Source: Pomphorhynchus laevis
Lineage: Eukaryota > Acanthocephala > Palaeacanthocephala > Echinorhynchida > Pomphorhynchidae
Length of the DNA stretch: 64,000 nucleotides
NCBI GenBank assembly: GCA_012934845.2
Contig: WNNJ02003049.1
Span: 62,001 to 126,000, forward strand
Reading direction: 5' to 3'
Part shown: positions 10,849-22,560 of the stretch, piece after piece
Layout: every line of letters starts with the position of its first letter
Numbering within the stretch: the first letter of the stretch is position 1
The notes under the pieces: generated by a model
Databases searched by the model: none
What the model saw: only the letters and a program-made list of their open reading frames with translations
What the model was told of the DNA's origin: nothing
Made by a program: the position numbers and the translations under genes

Positions 10849-11982
10849 TCATTCATGTGTTCCATTGAAACTAACACAAATGTCGTCGAGACAAGAGTAC
10901 CAGTTCTTAAGTTCCTCCATAACAGACTTCCAATGTAATCTTGTGAGTGATCTCTGAGTTACTTGGTTAATAATAACCTTTCTGGCCTCGAGGTCGATCA
11001 ATGACGATATTAGCTTATTTTTAATTGCTATAATGACAAATTGTTCAATCTCGTTTTCGTTTAACAACAGCTCTTTCATTAAAACATCAAAGTCTATTTC
11101 GCCTATACGATCGGCTAGCTTAATAAATGTCAGTAAACGCATTTTCTTTATGTTGGCGTCATGATCCAAATCAATTTCCATAAACTTATCTTTGAATCGC
11201 TCATACAATTTCATGTATTCTTGTAAATCACCCGATACAAATACCGACAATAGTTGATGAGCGGGTTCTCCTTCGATCGCCTTTATTGGCTCCAAGAGTA
11301 GAAGTTGATCAAGTACAAACATATTAGGATCACGGACAGCTGTTAAAATACATTTCAATACAATTTTCTTGACATCTGGAAAGTTATTAAATCGACCACC
11401 TAGTAGCGATTGACAAATCAAAAACGAACTCTCAGTGTCGCCCATTTGTGTGTACACTTCGTCAAGTAGGATCAGCAGATCAACTTTGGTTTTATCGTTT
11501 ACCTTTGCATTTGATATTTGGTCGATCAAGTCGCCAATAATAAGAGGCCAGCGTATTGAGCAGTTTAGCTCTTTAGCTAAGAGCAATAGATGGCTTAAAA
11601 TTGATAGGCATAATTGCTCCTGATCTATAACTGATATGAACAAGTCCCTCATTACATCGGTTCTGACTTGTGCGTACTCCTGAGTACTCGTGTCGCACAT
11701 TTTCTTGCAGAAACTATCAACGATAATATCAATATTGTCGAATTTTTCAATTATATCGTGTAAAAGCGAACAGTACGACCAAAGGAGACGCTTCATATCG
11801 TTTTCTGACAAAGTCATCTTCCATACGGATTTTAAACTGTCAATCAATCGATGAACTCTAGTCTTTTCATTAGGTACCTTTTGAGTATCCTTAATATTTG
11901 CAGTATCGTTGCCGGTTGAGATGAACTCGTTTATCTGATCAATACGGGTACTTAAATCATTAGTGCTGACGAAAATCAGCAT
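10849..11982 (-). CDS. EIF3M: Eukaryotic translation initiation factor 3 subunit M
   Basis: A 377-residue single-exon ORF. eIF3m is a PCI-domain subunit of the eIF3 octamer core, which helps recruit the 43S complex to mRNA in the cytoplasm. The N-terminal two thirds are helical repeats (for example FNNFPDVKKIVLKCI, and AIEGEPAHQLLSVFVSGDL near 230-250). The C-terminal PCI winged helix runs about 275-360 with LTFIKLADRIGEIDFDVL, then VIIAIKNKLISSLID and HWKSVMEELKNW, matching the family's order. Length is close to the usual 370-390. The start is ATG 11982; a cttaatag acceptor-like site lies 20 nt upstream. An AATAAA lies 35 nt past the stop. The gene sits inside EMC3 intron 1 on the opposite strand and has no introns, so it could be a retrogene, but it looks intact. 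Confidence 0.93.
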   Translation of the reverse strand: MLIFVSTNDLSTRIDQINEFISTGNDTANIKDTQKVPNEKTRVHRLIDSLKSVWKMTLSENDMKRLLWSYCSLLHDIIEKFDNIDIIVDSFCKKMCDTSTQEYAQVRTDVMRDLFISVIDQEQLCLSILSHLLLLAKELNCSIRWPLIIGDLIDQISNAKVNDKTKVDLLILLDEVYTQMGDTESSFLICQSLLGGRFNNFPDVKKIVLKCILTAVRDPNMFVLDQLLLLEPIKAIEGEPAHQLLSVFVSGDLQEYMKLYERFKDKFMEIDLDHDANIKKMRLLTFIKLADRIGEIDFDVLMKELLLNENEIEQFVIIAIKNKLISSLIDLEARKVIINQVTQRSLTRLHWKSVMEELKNWYSCLDDICVSFNGTHE

Positions 11983-13554
11983 TATCTCTTTGAAATTTAG
12001 ATCTATTAAGCAAAAAGTACAAAGTAATTTTAACCAATAAATAATTTTTGTAGTTAAACTTGCGATAACATGTCTTAATTGGTTGTTTTAACTTTCATGC
12101 ATTACAATAGAATGTAACGAAAGTAGCTCTTCCTAATGATATTTTTCAAATTCGCTTCGTTCAAATATTTAATTTTTATATTTTAGATATTACCAAAATT
12201 AGAAATCAAAAAAAAGGAATTTGTTTTGAAAAGTCAAACAAAAGTAATTGACATTTCATATTTTTAAATCTAATCGTTTTATACATTTTGTACTGCATCC
12301 CTACATACTTTCCTATAACTAAGCGAGAATTGCTCAACTATAAGTCGGTGCTCAAGAGATGCTCAAGGATATGCTTTAGGGCCGGAAAGTACTACCACAT
12401 GCGGCTACATGCGCTAGGGATAAGCTCCATTCATTATACCGTTCATACTGGGGCATAAACTAATAACTGTTCATACCGGGATATACGAGTTTTAATATTA
12501 TTGCTATAAACTAATATAAACTAATATTTAAACCAAACTATTATGTTTAATTATGAAAAATCCTTAAATTTGCTAATTTTTTATAATAATAAATATTATA
12601 ATATATAAATTTATTTAAACCAATATCCAATAATATTACTAAAGCGAATTATAAATTTGTAGCAGGATACAAATATATTTAGAGTCCATAATAATTCTTA
12701 ATGTATTCTAATGTAGTAAATAGTGCATTAACAATTAATGTACGCAATTAATGTACCCAGACCTACTCACATCAATCCATCAAAACGACAACGGAATCAT
12801 AAATTTCTTATTGAAAGATGGCCGAACGAATGATAACGTTTGTGTATTATATACGAAGCTAAAACGACGTATGAACGATTTTATAAAAAAAGAATATAAA
12901 AACCAAACATTTATGATTCGCTACTCAAATTTTAGATTTAAAAATTCCAATTTAAAATTAATATTATTTTGTTCTAATATCAGTAATATTTCCAAATTAA
13001 ATTAAAATCTTGAAATTATTGCCATTCATCATGGTTTAAAAACGTTTCTAGCCAGTTTATAATCTATTGTTCTGATCGATCACTCCAATCGATCGATACG
13101 ATCAATCGGAATATTTTATAAAACAAATATTTGATAAAATATTTATAAATTTTTTGACAGTTATAAATTTGCGCTAAAGCCCAAACTCGTAAATTGTCGA
13201 ATAAGTGTAAATTGATTTGCTTTATCTAGCTCTATTAAATCTGTATTTTATCTTGGCATAGACTACATTGTAAGAATTCAAATCTACAATGGATGCAAAT
13301 TCGTATCTTAATTAGACAAGTCCGTTTTTTAAACGAATATTTATAATATTATAACCAACATTTTTCTAAATAATTTGACATCTGGTGATAGCTTGAAGTC
13401 AAGAAAATTAGTGCTATTTTTTAACTTTTCTATTGAATATTATAATTCACCAATGTATTAATTCTGACAGCAAGAAAAATATTGTTCATTATTAATTAAT
13501 ATCATATTACAATGTATTTCACTATTTGCTAGACAAACAAATTTTCATATTTAG
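11983..13554. other. eIF3m upstream region and end of EMC3 intron 1
   Basis: AT-rich, mostly featureless. The eIF3m promoter should lie just above 12002. A GC-richer patch at 12340-12420 has no recognised match. An 84-codon + strand ORF at 12751-13005 (MYPDLLTSIHQNDNG start) resembles nothing I know and may be chance or an unrecognised exon. Confidence 0.4.
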
Positions 13555-14249
13555 CCATATTCTTACAAGATGTCGCTTACTGAGAGAGAATGGTCGTTTC
13601 CTACCAAAAGAGGTTTGCGCACTTGTCGAATTTTTTGTGTAAACTACTTTCGTAATTTGAGAACAGTCGTTTTTAGCACGTAAAGATTTCCTTACTAACA
13701 ACGACAATGGTTTTCTACTGTCACAGAAACGGGAGAATCAAGCTAAATCCATCATCTCAGGTAAAGCCCACAAGTGTAACAGGAAAATAAACACTTTTAA
13801 TAGATCCCTCCATAATGTTGGATATGATCAGAGGTAATGCAATCAACATGGTTCCGATGGTGCTTATAGGTGGTTGGATTAACTGGGCTTTTTCGGGGTT
13901 TCTGTGCAGTTAGTTCTCCTCTATTGAGGAAAATCAATCGTTTTATAAATTGTGAATTTAGCAAAAGTCCCGTTTCCGTTAACTTATAGATTTAAACCAA
14001 TGTTACAAAGAGGTGTGGAACTTGCTTATCTGGACCCTTCTTGGTTAGTATTTAAATGTGAATATAATTCTTTGTCAAACTGTTCTTTTGGTTTTTGCAT
14101 TGGATTTTTGTCAATGAACACTCGACGATTAAGAGATTTCTGAATGAATTTTTAAATGAACACACGATATGTTGGAGATGTACTATTTGATACTTAATGT
14201 GCTATGTTTCTTCGTTACTATAAATGCTTCTTTATTTTACCTAAAATGA
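13555..14249 (+). CDS. EMC3: EMC3, exons 2-6
   Basis: Exons at 13555-13612, 13667-13760, 13804-13908 and 13962-14047 join in phase with exon 1, through introns of 54, 43 and 53 bp. They read, in pieces, [67 protein letters not shown] and [19 protein letters not shown]. All align in order with EMC3 (RENGKYIPK, GGWIN, FSGF, TKVPFPLT, FKPMLQ). The second transmembrane helix is the VPMVLIGGW segment. A last exon at 14178-14249 ([12 protein letters not shown], ending in a TGA) is a weaker proposal for the third helix. With it the protein has 187 residues, against about 260 usual; the cytosolic C-terminus is missing or in exons I could not see. Confidence 0.85.
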
Positions 14250-14589
14250 AAGTGTCCCACACGATTTGAGAAGTAGAAATTTATCAACTAACAGCGACAA
14301 TTTATAAGTTTTTTAGATAAATTAAATACAATAATCGAATTTATTTAGAAATTCGGTTATTGAACATAACATATTTATTCAAATAGCGTATTGACAGGTT
14401 TCAAATGTAGGTAACGACTGACATTTCAGCTTTGAAGACTAAAGATCTGTAACTATCAATATATAACACCGATGTTAAGGGCTGATGTTCATTTTTCTTA
14501 AATATGAAGTTCTTTTGATAACGATAAGAATTCTGGCTCCTACTTTGCAGCATAACAAAAAATAGTGTTTCATATCCCAAAATCACTTC

Positions 14590-15410
14590 GAACTTTTAAC
14601 TGATAACATAGCAGTTTTTCCTTATGACCCCAAATCCTTATTCTTATACATCGTCCGTAATGTATTATTCCGTATAACAATTAACTTTTATTTTAAATTT
14701 TAATTTATATAAATTATATAAAATCTTATATGATAATTATTTATTATTTATAATTATTTATTATTAAATTATTTAAATTTTATTCAGCATTATTTTCAAT
14801 AAAAAATACTTAGACTAGGTTCGCTGATCTGATTTGATTTATTAGTCAATTCATTAAAATTGACTTAATTTTTAATTTCAATTTTTAATTTCGCCTAAAT
14901 TAAAATAATTTAGGCAATAATAATTTAATTTATATAAATATAATTTATATAAATTATATAAAATATCATATAACCATCTTTCATTATTTATAATTATTTA
15001 ATAATTTATTATTTAATTATTTAAATTTTATTTAGCATTATTTTATTTGTCAATTCATAAAACTTGACTTTTATTCTAAACTTTAGGTTAGCGAATTTAT
15101 TTAACAGAAGTTAGCGAGATATCAAAAAAATATTCCCCCTTTTGGTCCAGCTCTAATAATTCTTTATCGATAATGAATCATTATCAACTATTTAAAAATA
15201 TATATAGTTAGTATGAGATCATGAAGATTGATTATAATCGGGATTGAAATTTTCTGAAGATACTAACAGAGGTTAGCGAATTATCAAATAAAATGTTCCT
15301 TCTCTCTTTGACCCAACTCTAATAATTCTTTATCAATAATTGATCATTATCAACTATTTAAAACAAAATCTATAATACAAATTGTAAATTGAAATTATTT
15401 TTTTTGTCAA
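14590..15410. repeat. Interspersed AT-rich repeat units
   Basis: Two near copies of a block containing TTATATAAATTATATAAAATC..ATTATTTATAATTATT lie at about 14700-14800 and 14930-15045. A second pair (CTAATAATTCTTTATC.ATAAT.ATCATTATCAACTATTTAAAA) lies at about 15150-15195 and 15328-15362. Related text (CCTTATTCT.ATACATCG, GCTGATCTGATTT) recurs at 22180-22560. This looks like a family of non-coding repeats, not a gene. Confidence 0.6.
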
Positions 15411-15656
15411 TTGACTAATTGAATAGTCAAATGACTAATCAAATTTAATGAAATTCTTAAAACAGCAAGCGGGTCGAATAAAAGAATAAAAGAATCCAAA
15501 CGTGAAACCTTGATATTGATCGACATTGTATACATATATGTAAAGAAACAAATTATATTTTAAGATAGCGTTATGTTGGATATAAATACGACCATAATTT
15601 AGAGAATATAAATACATGCGGAAAATAAAATCATAAATTTTATACAAATTCGAAAG

Positions 15657-15775
15657 AACATCTATAAAATGTTACAAATTTTATACAGATCCGTAAAGAA
15701 CATCTATAAAATGTTTCAAATTTTATACAGATCCGTAAAGAACATCTATAGGATGTTACAAATTGTATAACGTTT
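15657..15775. repeat. Tandem repeat, 42-bp unit, about 3 copies
   Basis: Three head-to-tail copies of AACATCTATAAAATGTTACAA followed by ATTTTATACAGATCCGTAAAG, with a few substitutions. The reverse-strand ORF over it is a by-product of the repetition. Confidence 0.8.
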
Positions 15776-15863
15776 TGTACTCTTACACTCTTCGATCGAC
15801 ATTTTCTAATACTTGGCATTAGATTCACATACCTTTATTAGTTGACTTTATTAATATTTCGAG

Positions 15864-15902
15864 TTTGTAATTCTTATATGAATTACATATAAGAATTACA
15901 AA
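15864..15902. repeat. Perfect hairpin, 17-bp stem
   Basis: TTTGTAATTCTTATATG is followed after 5 nt by its exact complement. It lies in the space between the 3' ends of EMC3 and the FET gene. Confidence 0.8.
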
Positions 15903-16256
15903 GAACGTTCTTCGTTCTTATTTTTTAAATAATAAATTAATTTATTATATAAATATATCGTTAAATATTTATAAATATATAAAACGCCTCCGAAAGACTA
16001 TCGGACTTCATATCGATGTGCGTCCGCAATCCGCGCTCAGCGAAAAGTAGCCTGGCGTTTGATAGGCACAGATGAAAAATAATAATATTTATAATATAAA
16101 TAATATTATAATAATATAATATTATAATAATATTTATAATATAATATTTTAATATATATTCCGTGAAAGACTAGAAATGTTTATTTCTCTATCACATTTC
16201 TTACTAGGGTCAGCGCTGTATCATGGTTTGCAATAAACGTTGTCGGACTACGATCC

Positions 16257-16463
16257 TTGTACACGCTAGCACTTGGAGAAGAGAACGGTAATTTGATTAT
16301 CAAATTGCAGGATTGTGGTGTCAATTTGTATTATAGCGGCAGATATTGCACGAACAACGGCAAATCAAGAACAGCTGATTGGACAGGCACATACATTTAT
16401 AGCACCAGGTCAAGATATCACAAAGATCTTCAAGGTATAAACTACGTAGATTTAACATTTTAA
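16257..16463 (+). other. Unrecognised short ORF
   Basis: A 68-codon ORF with an ordinary, non-AT-driven composition (DCGVNLYYSGRYC, then ADWTGTYIYSTRSRY). I do not recognise it. It starts with an alternative codon, lies 170 bp beyond the FET gene's stop on the opposite strand, and could be an isolated exon or chance. Confidence 0.2.
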
Positions 16464-16636
16464 TATTCAATAAATAGGCTGAACACGATACAATATCAAT
16501 ACTAGGTCACAACGACTGTTTCCACAACAATGAAAAGATATTACTTGTTCATCAGAATAATAGACAAAAGACAAACAAGAAAACTGATTGATCTGTTCAA
16601 TTTTTAAAATAAAGATTTTCAAATTTTGGATTAGAT

Positions 16637-17038
16637 TTAATATGGCCTGTCTCTGTATCCTCCGCCACTGGAATAACTACTTCCGCCGCTAGTTCCCCCT
16701 CCTCCTGAACGTCTCATCGGTCCTCCAGAAGACGAGGAGTAGTTATCAGACGATCCGCCACCGTAATAGTCAGATTTACCGCCGGAGCCTCGTCCAGCAC
16801 CGCCACCACTTCCGAATCTACCACGCTTGGCGCCGCGTTGCTTAAAGTTGACATTTCTCTTTCGCACAGCTAAGCTAACAGTTACCATTTTTCCAAGAAT
16901 TTGCTTTTGATCGAACCACCGTATTGCCGCGTTTGCAGATTCGGAGTCGTCGTATGTCACCGTGGCCTCACCCTTGCCTTCCCCCGTATTCTTGTCTTTA
17001 TATAGCCATACACGCGGTGTCTTCGTTTTCTTATCCAT
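16637..17038 (-). CDS. caz: FET-family RNA-binding protein, exon 7 (RRM second half and C-terminus)
   Basis: The acceptor tttag|ATG lies at 17039-17040. The exon encodes the last 133 of 335 residues. The RRM half has RNP1 (KGEATVTY, residues 224-231) and the AAIRWFDQKQ helix, matching FUS KGEATVSF and AAIDWFDGKE. Then come basic RKRNVNF and KRGRFG segments, a Gly/Ser-rich tail with few RG pairs, and the terminus RDRPY, the PY nuclear-localisation signal read by transportin. The RanBP2-type zinc finger (paired Cys-x2-Cys around an N-W core) that FUS, EWS, TAF15 and fly Cabeza carry after the RRM is absent: no cysteine occurs in this exon. Confidence 0.93.
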   Translation of the reverse strand: MDKKTKTPRVWLYKDKNTGEGKGEATVTYDDSESANAAIRWFDQKQILGKMVTVSLAVRKRNVNFKQRGAKRGRFGSGGGAGRGSGGKSDYYGGGSSDNYSSSSGGPMRRSGGGGTSGGSSYSSGGGYRDRPY

Positions 17039-17040
17039 CT

Positions 17041-19581
17041 AAATGAATGGAATAAAACGTTACATTTCAATAATTAAAAAATAAATGAAAAAGTATTTTT
17101 TGAAGACGATGATTAGTTATAGAAAGTAATCATCGTTTGTGAATAAATTGTGGTATCGTGAAATCGACATGGTAGCAAACTTGTGAAATAACCATTGTTC
17201 GGTAAAAGGTTTAAGAACTTATCTTCAAATAACGTAAAATAAAACTGCAAAAGTAATCGATAAACTGCACTTTTAATCGTTTTACAGCCTAAATCTTCGA
17301 ACGTAGATTTAATAAAAACTTTATTTTTTTAATAAAGATGTTTTGTTCTAAAACAATAAAGATTTTTAAACAAGTAAAGATTTACGTTAATTTTTAGCTG
17401 CAAATTGTTAACATTCGATTGAAGTTTTTACAAATACAAAGTTAATTAAAAGTTTAAATTTTTAATTAATTTAAACCACTAAAATAAATTAAAGTTTTAG
17501 TTTATTATTATATTTAGTTTAAAATAAACTAAAGTTTATTTTAAACTAAAATAAACATCGAGATAAATAATCGATCTTTAAACTCGAACACAATATTAAT
17601 AATAATATAATTATAAATACGATTGAATATTATAGAATTATAATATTTTAGAATTATTAGATAAAAGGTGAATTTGAATTGAGTAGCACATCACGAACAA
17701 ATTATTATTTCCGAAAGTAAGTTTTAAGATGCAGACGCATCTTAAAATCAAGTAAAATATTTTAATGCAAAATATTCTTCTAAACTGCAGACTTTCAAAC
17801 TAGATTTTCAAGTCTAAATTCAAAAGAAAATATAGTTTATTAAATGATAAACAATTATTATTTGATTTTATTAAAATTAGCATTTTTTAAAAGTTTCAAT
17901 GCTTCCGCAAGATAAATAAGACTATATGACTATATATCAATAGCAACATCTGTGAGCTTCAGCCTTTAAACTGCTTACATTTTAAACAAATTTTAATGAA
18001 ATAAAATAAAAATAATATAGAATAATTTAATTATTATCAAAATTCTGAATTTCTTATCAAACCATCGCTGATAAACGAAACGCCGTGAAAAGGTCTTTAT
18101 TAGTCCCTAAACTTTTAGGTTTTGATCTCATCGTCTTAAATTAAGATCGTTCTAATAATGAAGGAGTGAAGTTATTTTTAAGTAAGCTCTGTCAGATAAG
18201 ACTTTGCTAAGCATACAGCAACATTATATTGGAAAATTTAAGCTTGCCTCTAAGGTAATGGTAAGCTGTTACATATAATAACCATCACCTCGGAACATTG
18301 AAAGGTCAATCTGGTATAGAGCTGTAATTTCCAATTTTACGATAAATGTCAGTTTCAAGACGGGATTATATATTATTCATTTTTGATAATTTTAAATAAC
18401 TAATAAAATTCATGTACGTTTTCAACTTTTCAATTTGATCAAAACGCCTTAAAAGGGATTTTTACGAAACTGAAAAAACTATTTGTTTAGAATTTTGTCA
18501 AAAGCTTAAACGTGAAGCTAGATCAAAAACAAAATCTAATTCGAGTAATAAGTATTTTTACAAAAATATCTTAAAGAATATTTGTCCGATATAATTTGAG
18601 GAAATTGCACGAAGATTAATATTAATTGTATATATATTAATTGTAAATATTATATTAATTTCATATTTGGAAATAAGAAAATTAATCAAATCATATTTTT
18701 AAATACGGTTTCCTCGTCAACATAATATAATGTGTTGCTATTTATTTCAAATTTAAATAATTCTAAATTCAATTGAAATTTATGTCATATACTTTTGTAG
18801 TTAGAACTGGTTTATGGAGCTCTATTTTAGATTTTTAATAAAAATGCCGATCTTTAGAAATATCCAGCAATACGACAATTAAAATTTTAATACGACAATT
18901 ATTATTTTAATAACAAGTTGTGGTATCTAAGAAAATAGAATTATAGCAGTCATTTAGATTGTAATTCATAGATAGCTTTAAGTAAAACAGCAAACTATGA
19001 AAATAAGTAAATTTATGAGCTATGCATTAATCGCCTAAATTAATGAACAATATCTTGTGGTTTATTAAGTCATAATTCTAATGTTGAATCGTTCAGAAAC
19101 TAACAACTTTCGAAAAACACGAGAACAGTGCATAATAAACCGAATTTTGAATTAAAAGTCAATGTCAAATTTTATTATTTATGTAATCAAACGTTTTCAT
19201 TTTGAGAAAATTTAAAGGAATTGAAAAATATATAAAAATATGAGTTTTTTTATAGAAATGGATTATTCGCTCATTTTAGGAAGGGATTTATTAATTTCAT
19301 GATATTAAATTGATTCAAATTTAAATTTTTCTTATTTATATAAATAATATTTATTTATATTATATAAATTATATTATATTATTTATTTAAATTATAAATA
19401 AATTTCTCGCTTAAAATGTCAGTAAAATGTCAATGTTGTACAAATGTTTTGTAAACAAAACTCAAGAATATTTAAGAGATTATTAGATTTTAGAAGTGCG
19501 ATTTGCCTCGTTTTAAATATAAACCTTTATGAAAAACTAAACGATTATTTCATTAAAACAAAAGCATAATTTGAAGAGTAC
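17041..19581. other. FET intron 6
   Basis: A 2.5-kb AT-rich intron (donor AAG|gtactc at 19581, acceptor at 17039). No mobile element or RNA gene is recognised; there are short AT palindromes around 17490-17560. Confidence 0.7.
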
Positions 19582-19736
19582 CTTTATGACTCCTATCGCT
19601 CCAAACGCTTCGGCGACCTGCTCCCTTGTACATGATGACGGAAGATTTTGCACGAATATCGTGTCTAATTGAGTCTCAAAGTCTTCGTCTTGTTGTTGAA
19701 TAGTTTGATTCCTGTTGGAATTGTAAGCTGATTGTG
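19582..19736 (-). CDS. caz: FET-family RNA-binding protein, exon 6 (RRM first half)
   Basis: Encodes residues 152-202. The exon starts after acceptor ttctag at 19737-19738 and reads QSAYNSNRNQ, a QQQDED linker, then the RRM start with RNP2 (IFVQNL, residues 177-182) and EAFGAIGVIK. The donor AAG|gtactc is phase 0 and joins directly to MDKKTKTP of exon 7. This matches FUS, where TIFVQGL is followed by IGIIKTNKKTGQP. Confidence 0.93.
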
Positions 19737-20259
19737 CTAGAAGAAATGATACAATGAAAAGTAAAAACAAAGGATAACAAAGATATTAGAATATATGTCC
19801 ATGCAGATACACCATTTGTCAATCGGTACACGTATAAATCATATATATAGGAGTGATAAGGAAGTCGGCTCTGCATGTAATCGAACTCCGGCTTTTGGCA
19901 ACAACCACAATTATATAAATGTATATATATTGCTGGTGTCTTAACAGTTATCTCAAAAGCAGTCGAAACGCACCCTAACCACTTCATCCGACTGACGATG
20001 ACTGCTGGGTGGTTAGGAACGTCTCAGAGTGATACATTAGACTGATGGAGCTGATGATCGAAGTTGAGTTATTTAGCAGCAAATATAGATTAAAAATCAA
20101 TCGTAGCCAGTTTTGGCTCCTCGACCACAGTTTCAAGCGATTTTTCGCAATAACAATTTATAAAATGACGCATTCCTTCAGGAATCCTGTGAGATATATA
20201 TCATGTATATATCATGATAATTAACACCGTCGGCTGGGACTTTTTATAAAGTGCAAAAT

Positions 20260-20311
20260 TATAAGTTTTCAAATTGTAACCCCAGCTGGTGTCACAATTT
20301 GAAAACTTATA
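20260..20311. repeat. Perfect hairpin, 18-bp stem
   Basis: TATAAGTTTTCAAATTGT and its exact complement are separated by a 16-nt GC-richer loop (AACCCCAGCTGGTGTC). It lies in FET intron 5. It could be a remnant of a small inverted-repeat element or a folded RNA; nothing else identifies it. Confidence 0.75.
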
Positions 20312-22179
20312 TATATGTTGTTGCTTGGTCGACTGAATTTCGATTCCCGACTTTCAGCAATCATATCACTTATTAACGATTTTATGTGATCTCTATTAAC
20401 TTATTCCATATCAGAAGTATAAAACAAAGTATATTTAAGTTGTGCAGATGTATTTAATTTTGGTACACTGGCGGATAGACGAATACTTTGTCTCAATAAT
20501 TCTTTTAATCAATAAATTTTACAAGGTGCAGTTAAATTCATTTAATAAAATGCTAAACAAAAAATGTAAGCCGCCATGGTACAGAGCAAGTTCCAGGAGT
20601 ATGACTTATTTGCAGGGAGACAAGCTAACATTGAATTGACGTAGTTGAGAGTAAATGTCCAACTTTTAAAGGTAGATAATGGATCATATCACATAAGGTA
20701 AGATATACATTCTCCTTTTATCACGATAGATACAAACAACATCAAGTATTTACAATTTTTCGTTATTTACTGATTTACTCGATTTTAATTGATAACCTAT
20801 TAGAATTTATTAATTTATTAAATCAGAACCTACTTGATTTAACATATAACTTCTTTTTAGCAGTTTATGATGATAGATTTGTATAAGAAAAACTGATGCA
20901 TTTAAATTACCATGGACTTGTTTTGCATCATATTTTTTTAAGTATTGCTCGTTTATCAATAAGAATATTGTATTATTAAATATCCTCAATGCGAAATCTA
21001 ATAATATAAAAAAAATAATATACGTTACTTTTTGACAAAAATGACAATTTTACAATCAATGTTGATCATCTTATTTAAAAATTTTTGTACAAAACGTTCT
21101 GAACTAGCATTTTGATCAAAAGGACAAAATGCTAATTCCTCGTCATTATTTGACACAATTAAGACTTGTTGGCACATAAGATAAATGCTTATTACAATCG
21201 GAAGGTCTAGAAAATATTGCGAGAAATATTACAAGCGAAAACTACTGGACATTGTTCATGCATCTGGTGGTACATGTTTTGCGACTAGAGTGATGATTCT
21301 AAACAACATTGCACGTTCAGTTAGAACCAAGAAATATTTTTTAATGTATAAAATGCTTCAAACAGCGTTCGTAAATTCGTGAATGAGTAGTCATCTCGAA
21401 TAAATATATATGACAAATGGTTTATTCGAATATTTAACAAAATGAATTTACTAATGACTTTCAGAATATCGCTGGGGACTAACCAGCGATATACATTAAG
21501 TTCCTAATTTAGACTAAAACTCAAATTAATGATCTACCAAATTTATCTGATCTGGTCATTATTATGTAATAATTTAAATTAATAATTTTTATATTATATG
21601 TAATAATTTGAATTTAGAAAAGATATGAGATAAGTTGTTTTTATCCAATTTTGGAAACCATGTTTCAAAAGTGATTTTACTTTTCGTAATTATTTATCAT
21701 AATATATAATTATTATTAATAATATATTATTATATTATTAATTTATATTCTATTATGAGTAATTATTTTTTGAGATATCCAAATCACTCGGCATAAAAAT
21801 TTAAAATGTAATTATATAATCAAAATATGCTTTATGTTTTCTTAAATTTGTACTCGTGCAATTATTTCCTTGTAATTGAAATGTCTTATAGATAGTTTGT
21901 TAGAATATGGATAGAATTTGTCTTATGGATAGTTTGTAAAATCGTTAAATTGCTAATATAGCCATATACTAAATTATTTGCAAACTGATGAAATAATTAT
22001 CGAGGATAAGACAAATACCGTAAAAGTAGCTAAAAATCAATAATATTTGCTTACATAACACAATATTTACACGATAACGGAAATTGATTATTAAATTGAT
22101 TTTTATTTAAACTATAACTTTATAGCGTTTAAATGATCTCTAATTACTTCCAAAGTAAGTATCGTAAGTTGATATTAAT

Positions 22180-22560
22180 AACTTCTAATCCTTATTCTGA
22201 TACATCGTATAATATTTACAAAAATAAAGATTTCATGTCTTTATAAAAATTATATAAAATCTTAAAATATATATTATTAATATTCATTTTTATACGTAGA
22301 TAGTTGATCGGTTTCATACTAAAAATTGACAGACGAAATTATGTGATATGTTGGATCTAGAGATAGGGGGGGGCGAAACCTGGCTGAGTTACAGTTCCTT
22401 CAGATGACCTCTAAGATTTATTCTGATACATCGTTTGTTATTTATTAGTGATTTATTTGTTATTCATAAAAATTGACTCTTATTTTAAATTTCAATTTAT
22501 CATTTTAATTGATATAAATTATATAAAATACCTGAACTAAGTTAGCTGATCTGATTTATA
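22180..22560. repeat. Interspersed AT-rich repeat units
   Basis: Two units begin with text like CCTTATTCTGATACATCGT (about 22190 and 22412) and continue with ATAAATTATATAAAAT. The second ends in AGTTAGCTGATCTGATTT. Both parts recur around 14620-14880. Confidence 0.55.

Noticed and set aside
12340-12420. GC-richer patch as a structured RNA
   Set aside because: No consistent stem set or known RNA motif could be drawn by eye.
12751-13005. 84-codon ORF as an extra EMC3 or host exon
   Set aside because: No similarity to EMC3; the exon 1 to exon 2 phase already fits without it.
21185-21382. 65-codon ORF in FET intron 5
   Set aside because: No recognisable motif, no splice context, and length within chance for this region.
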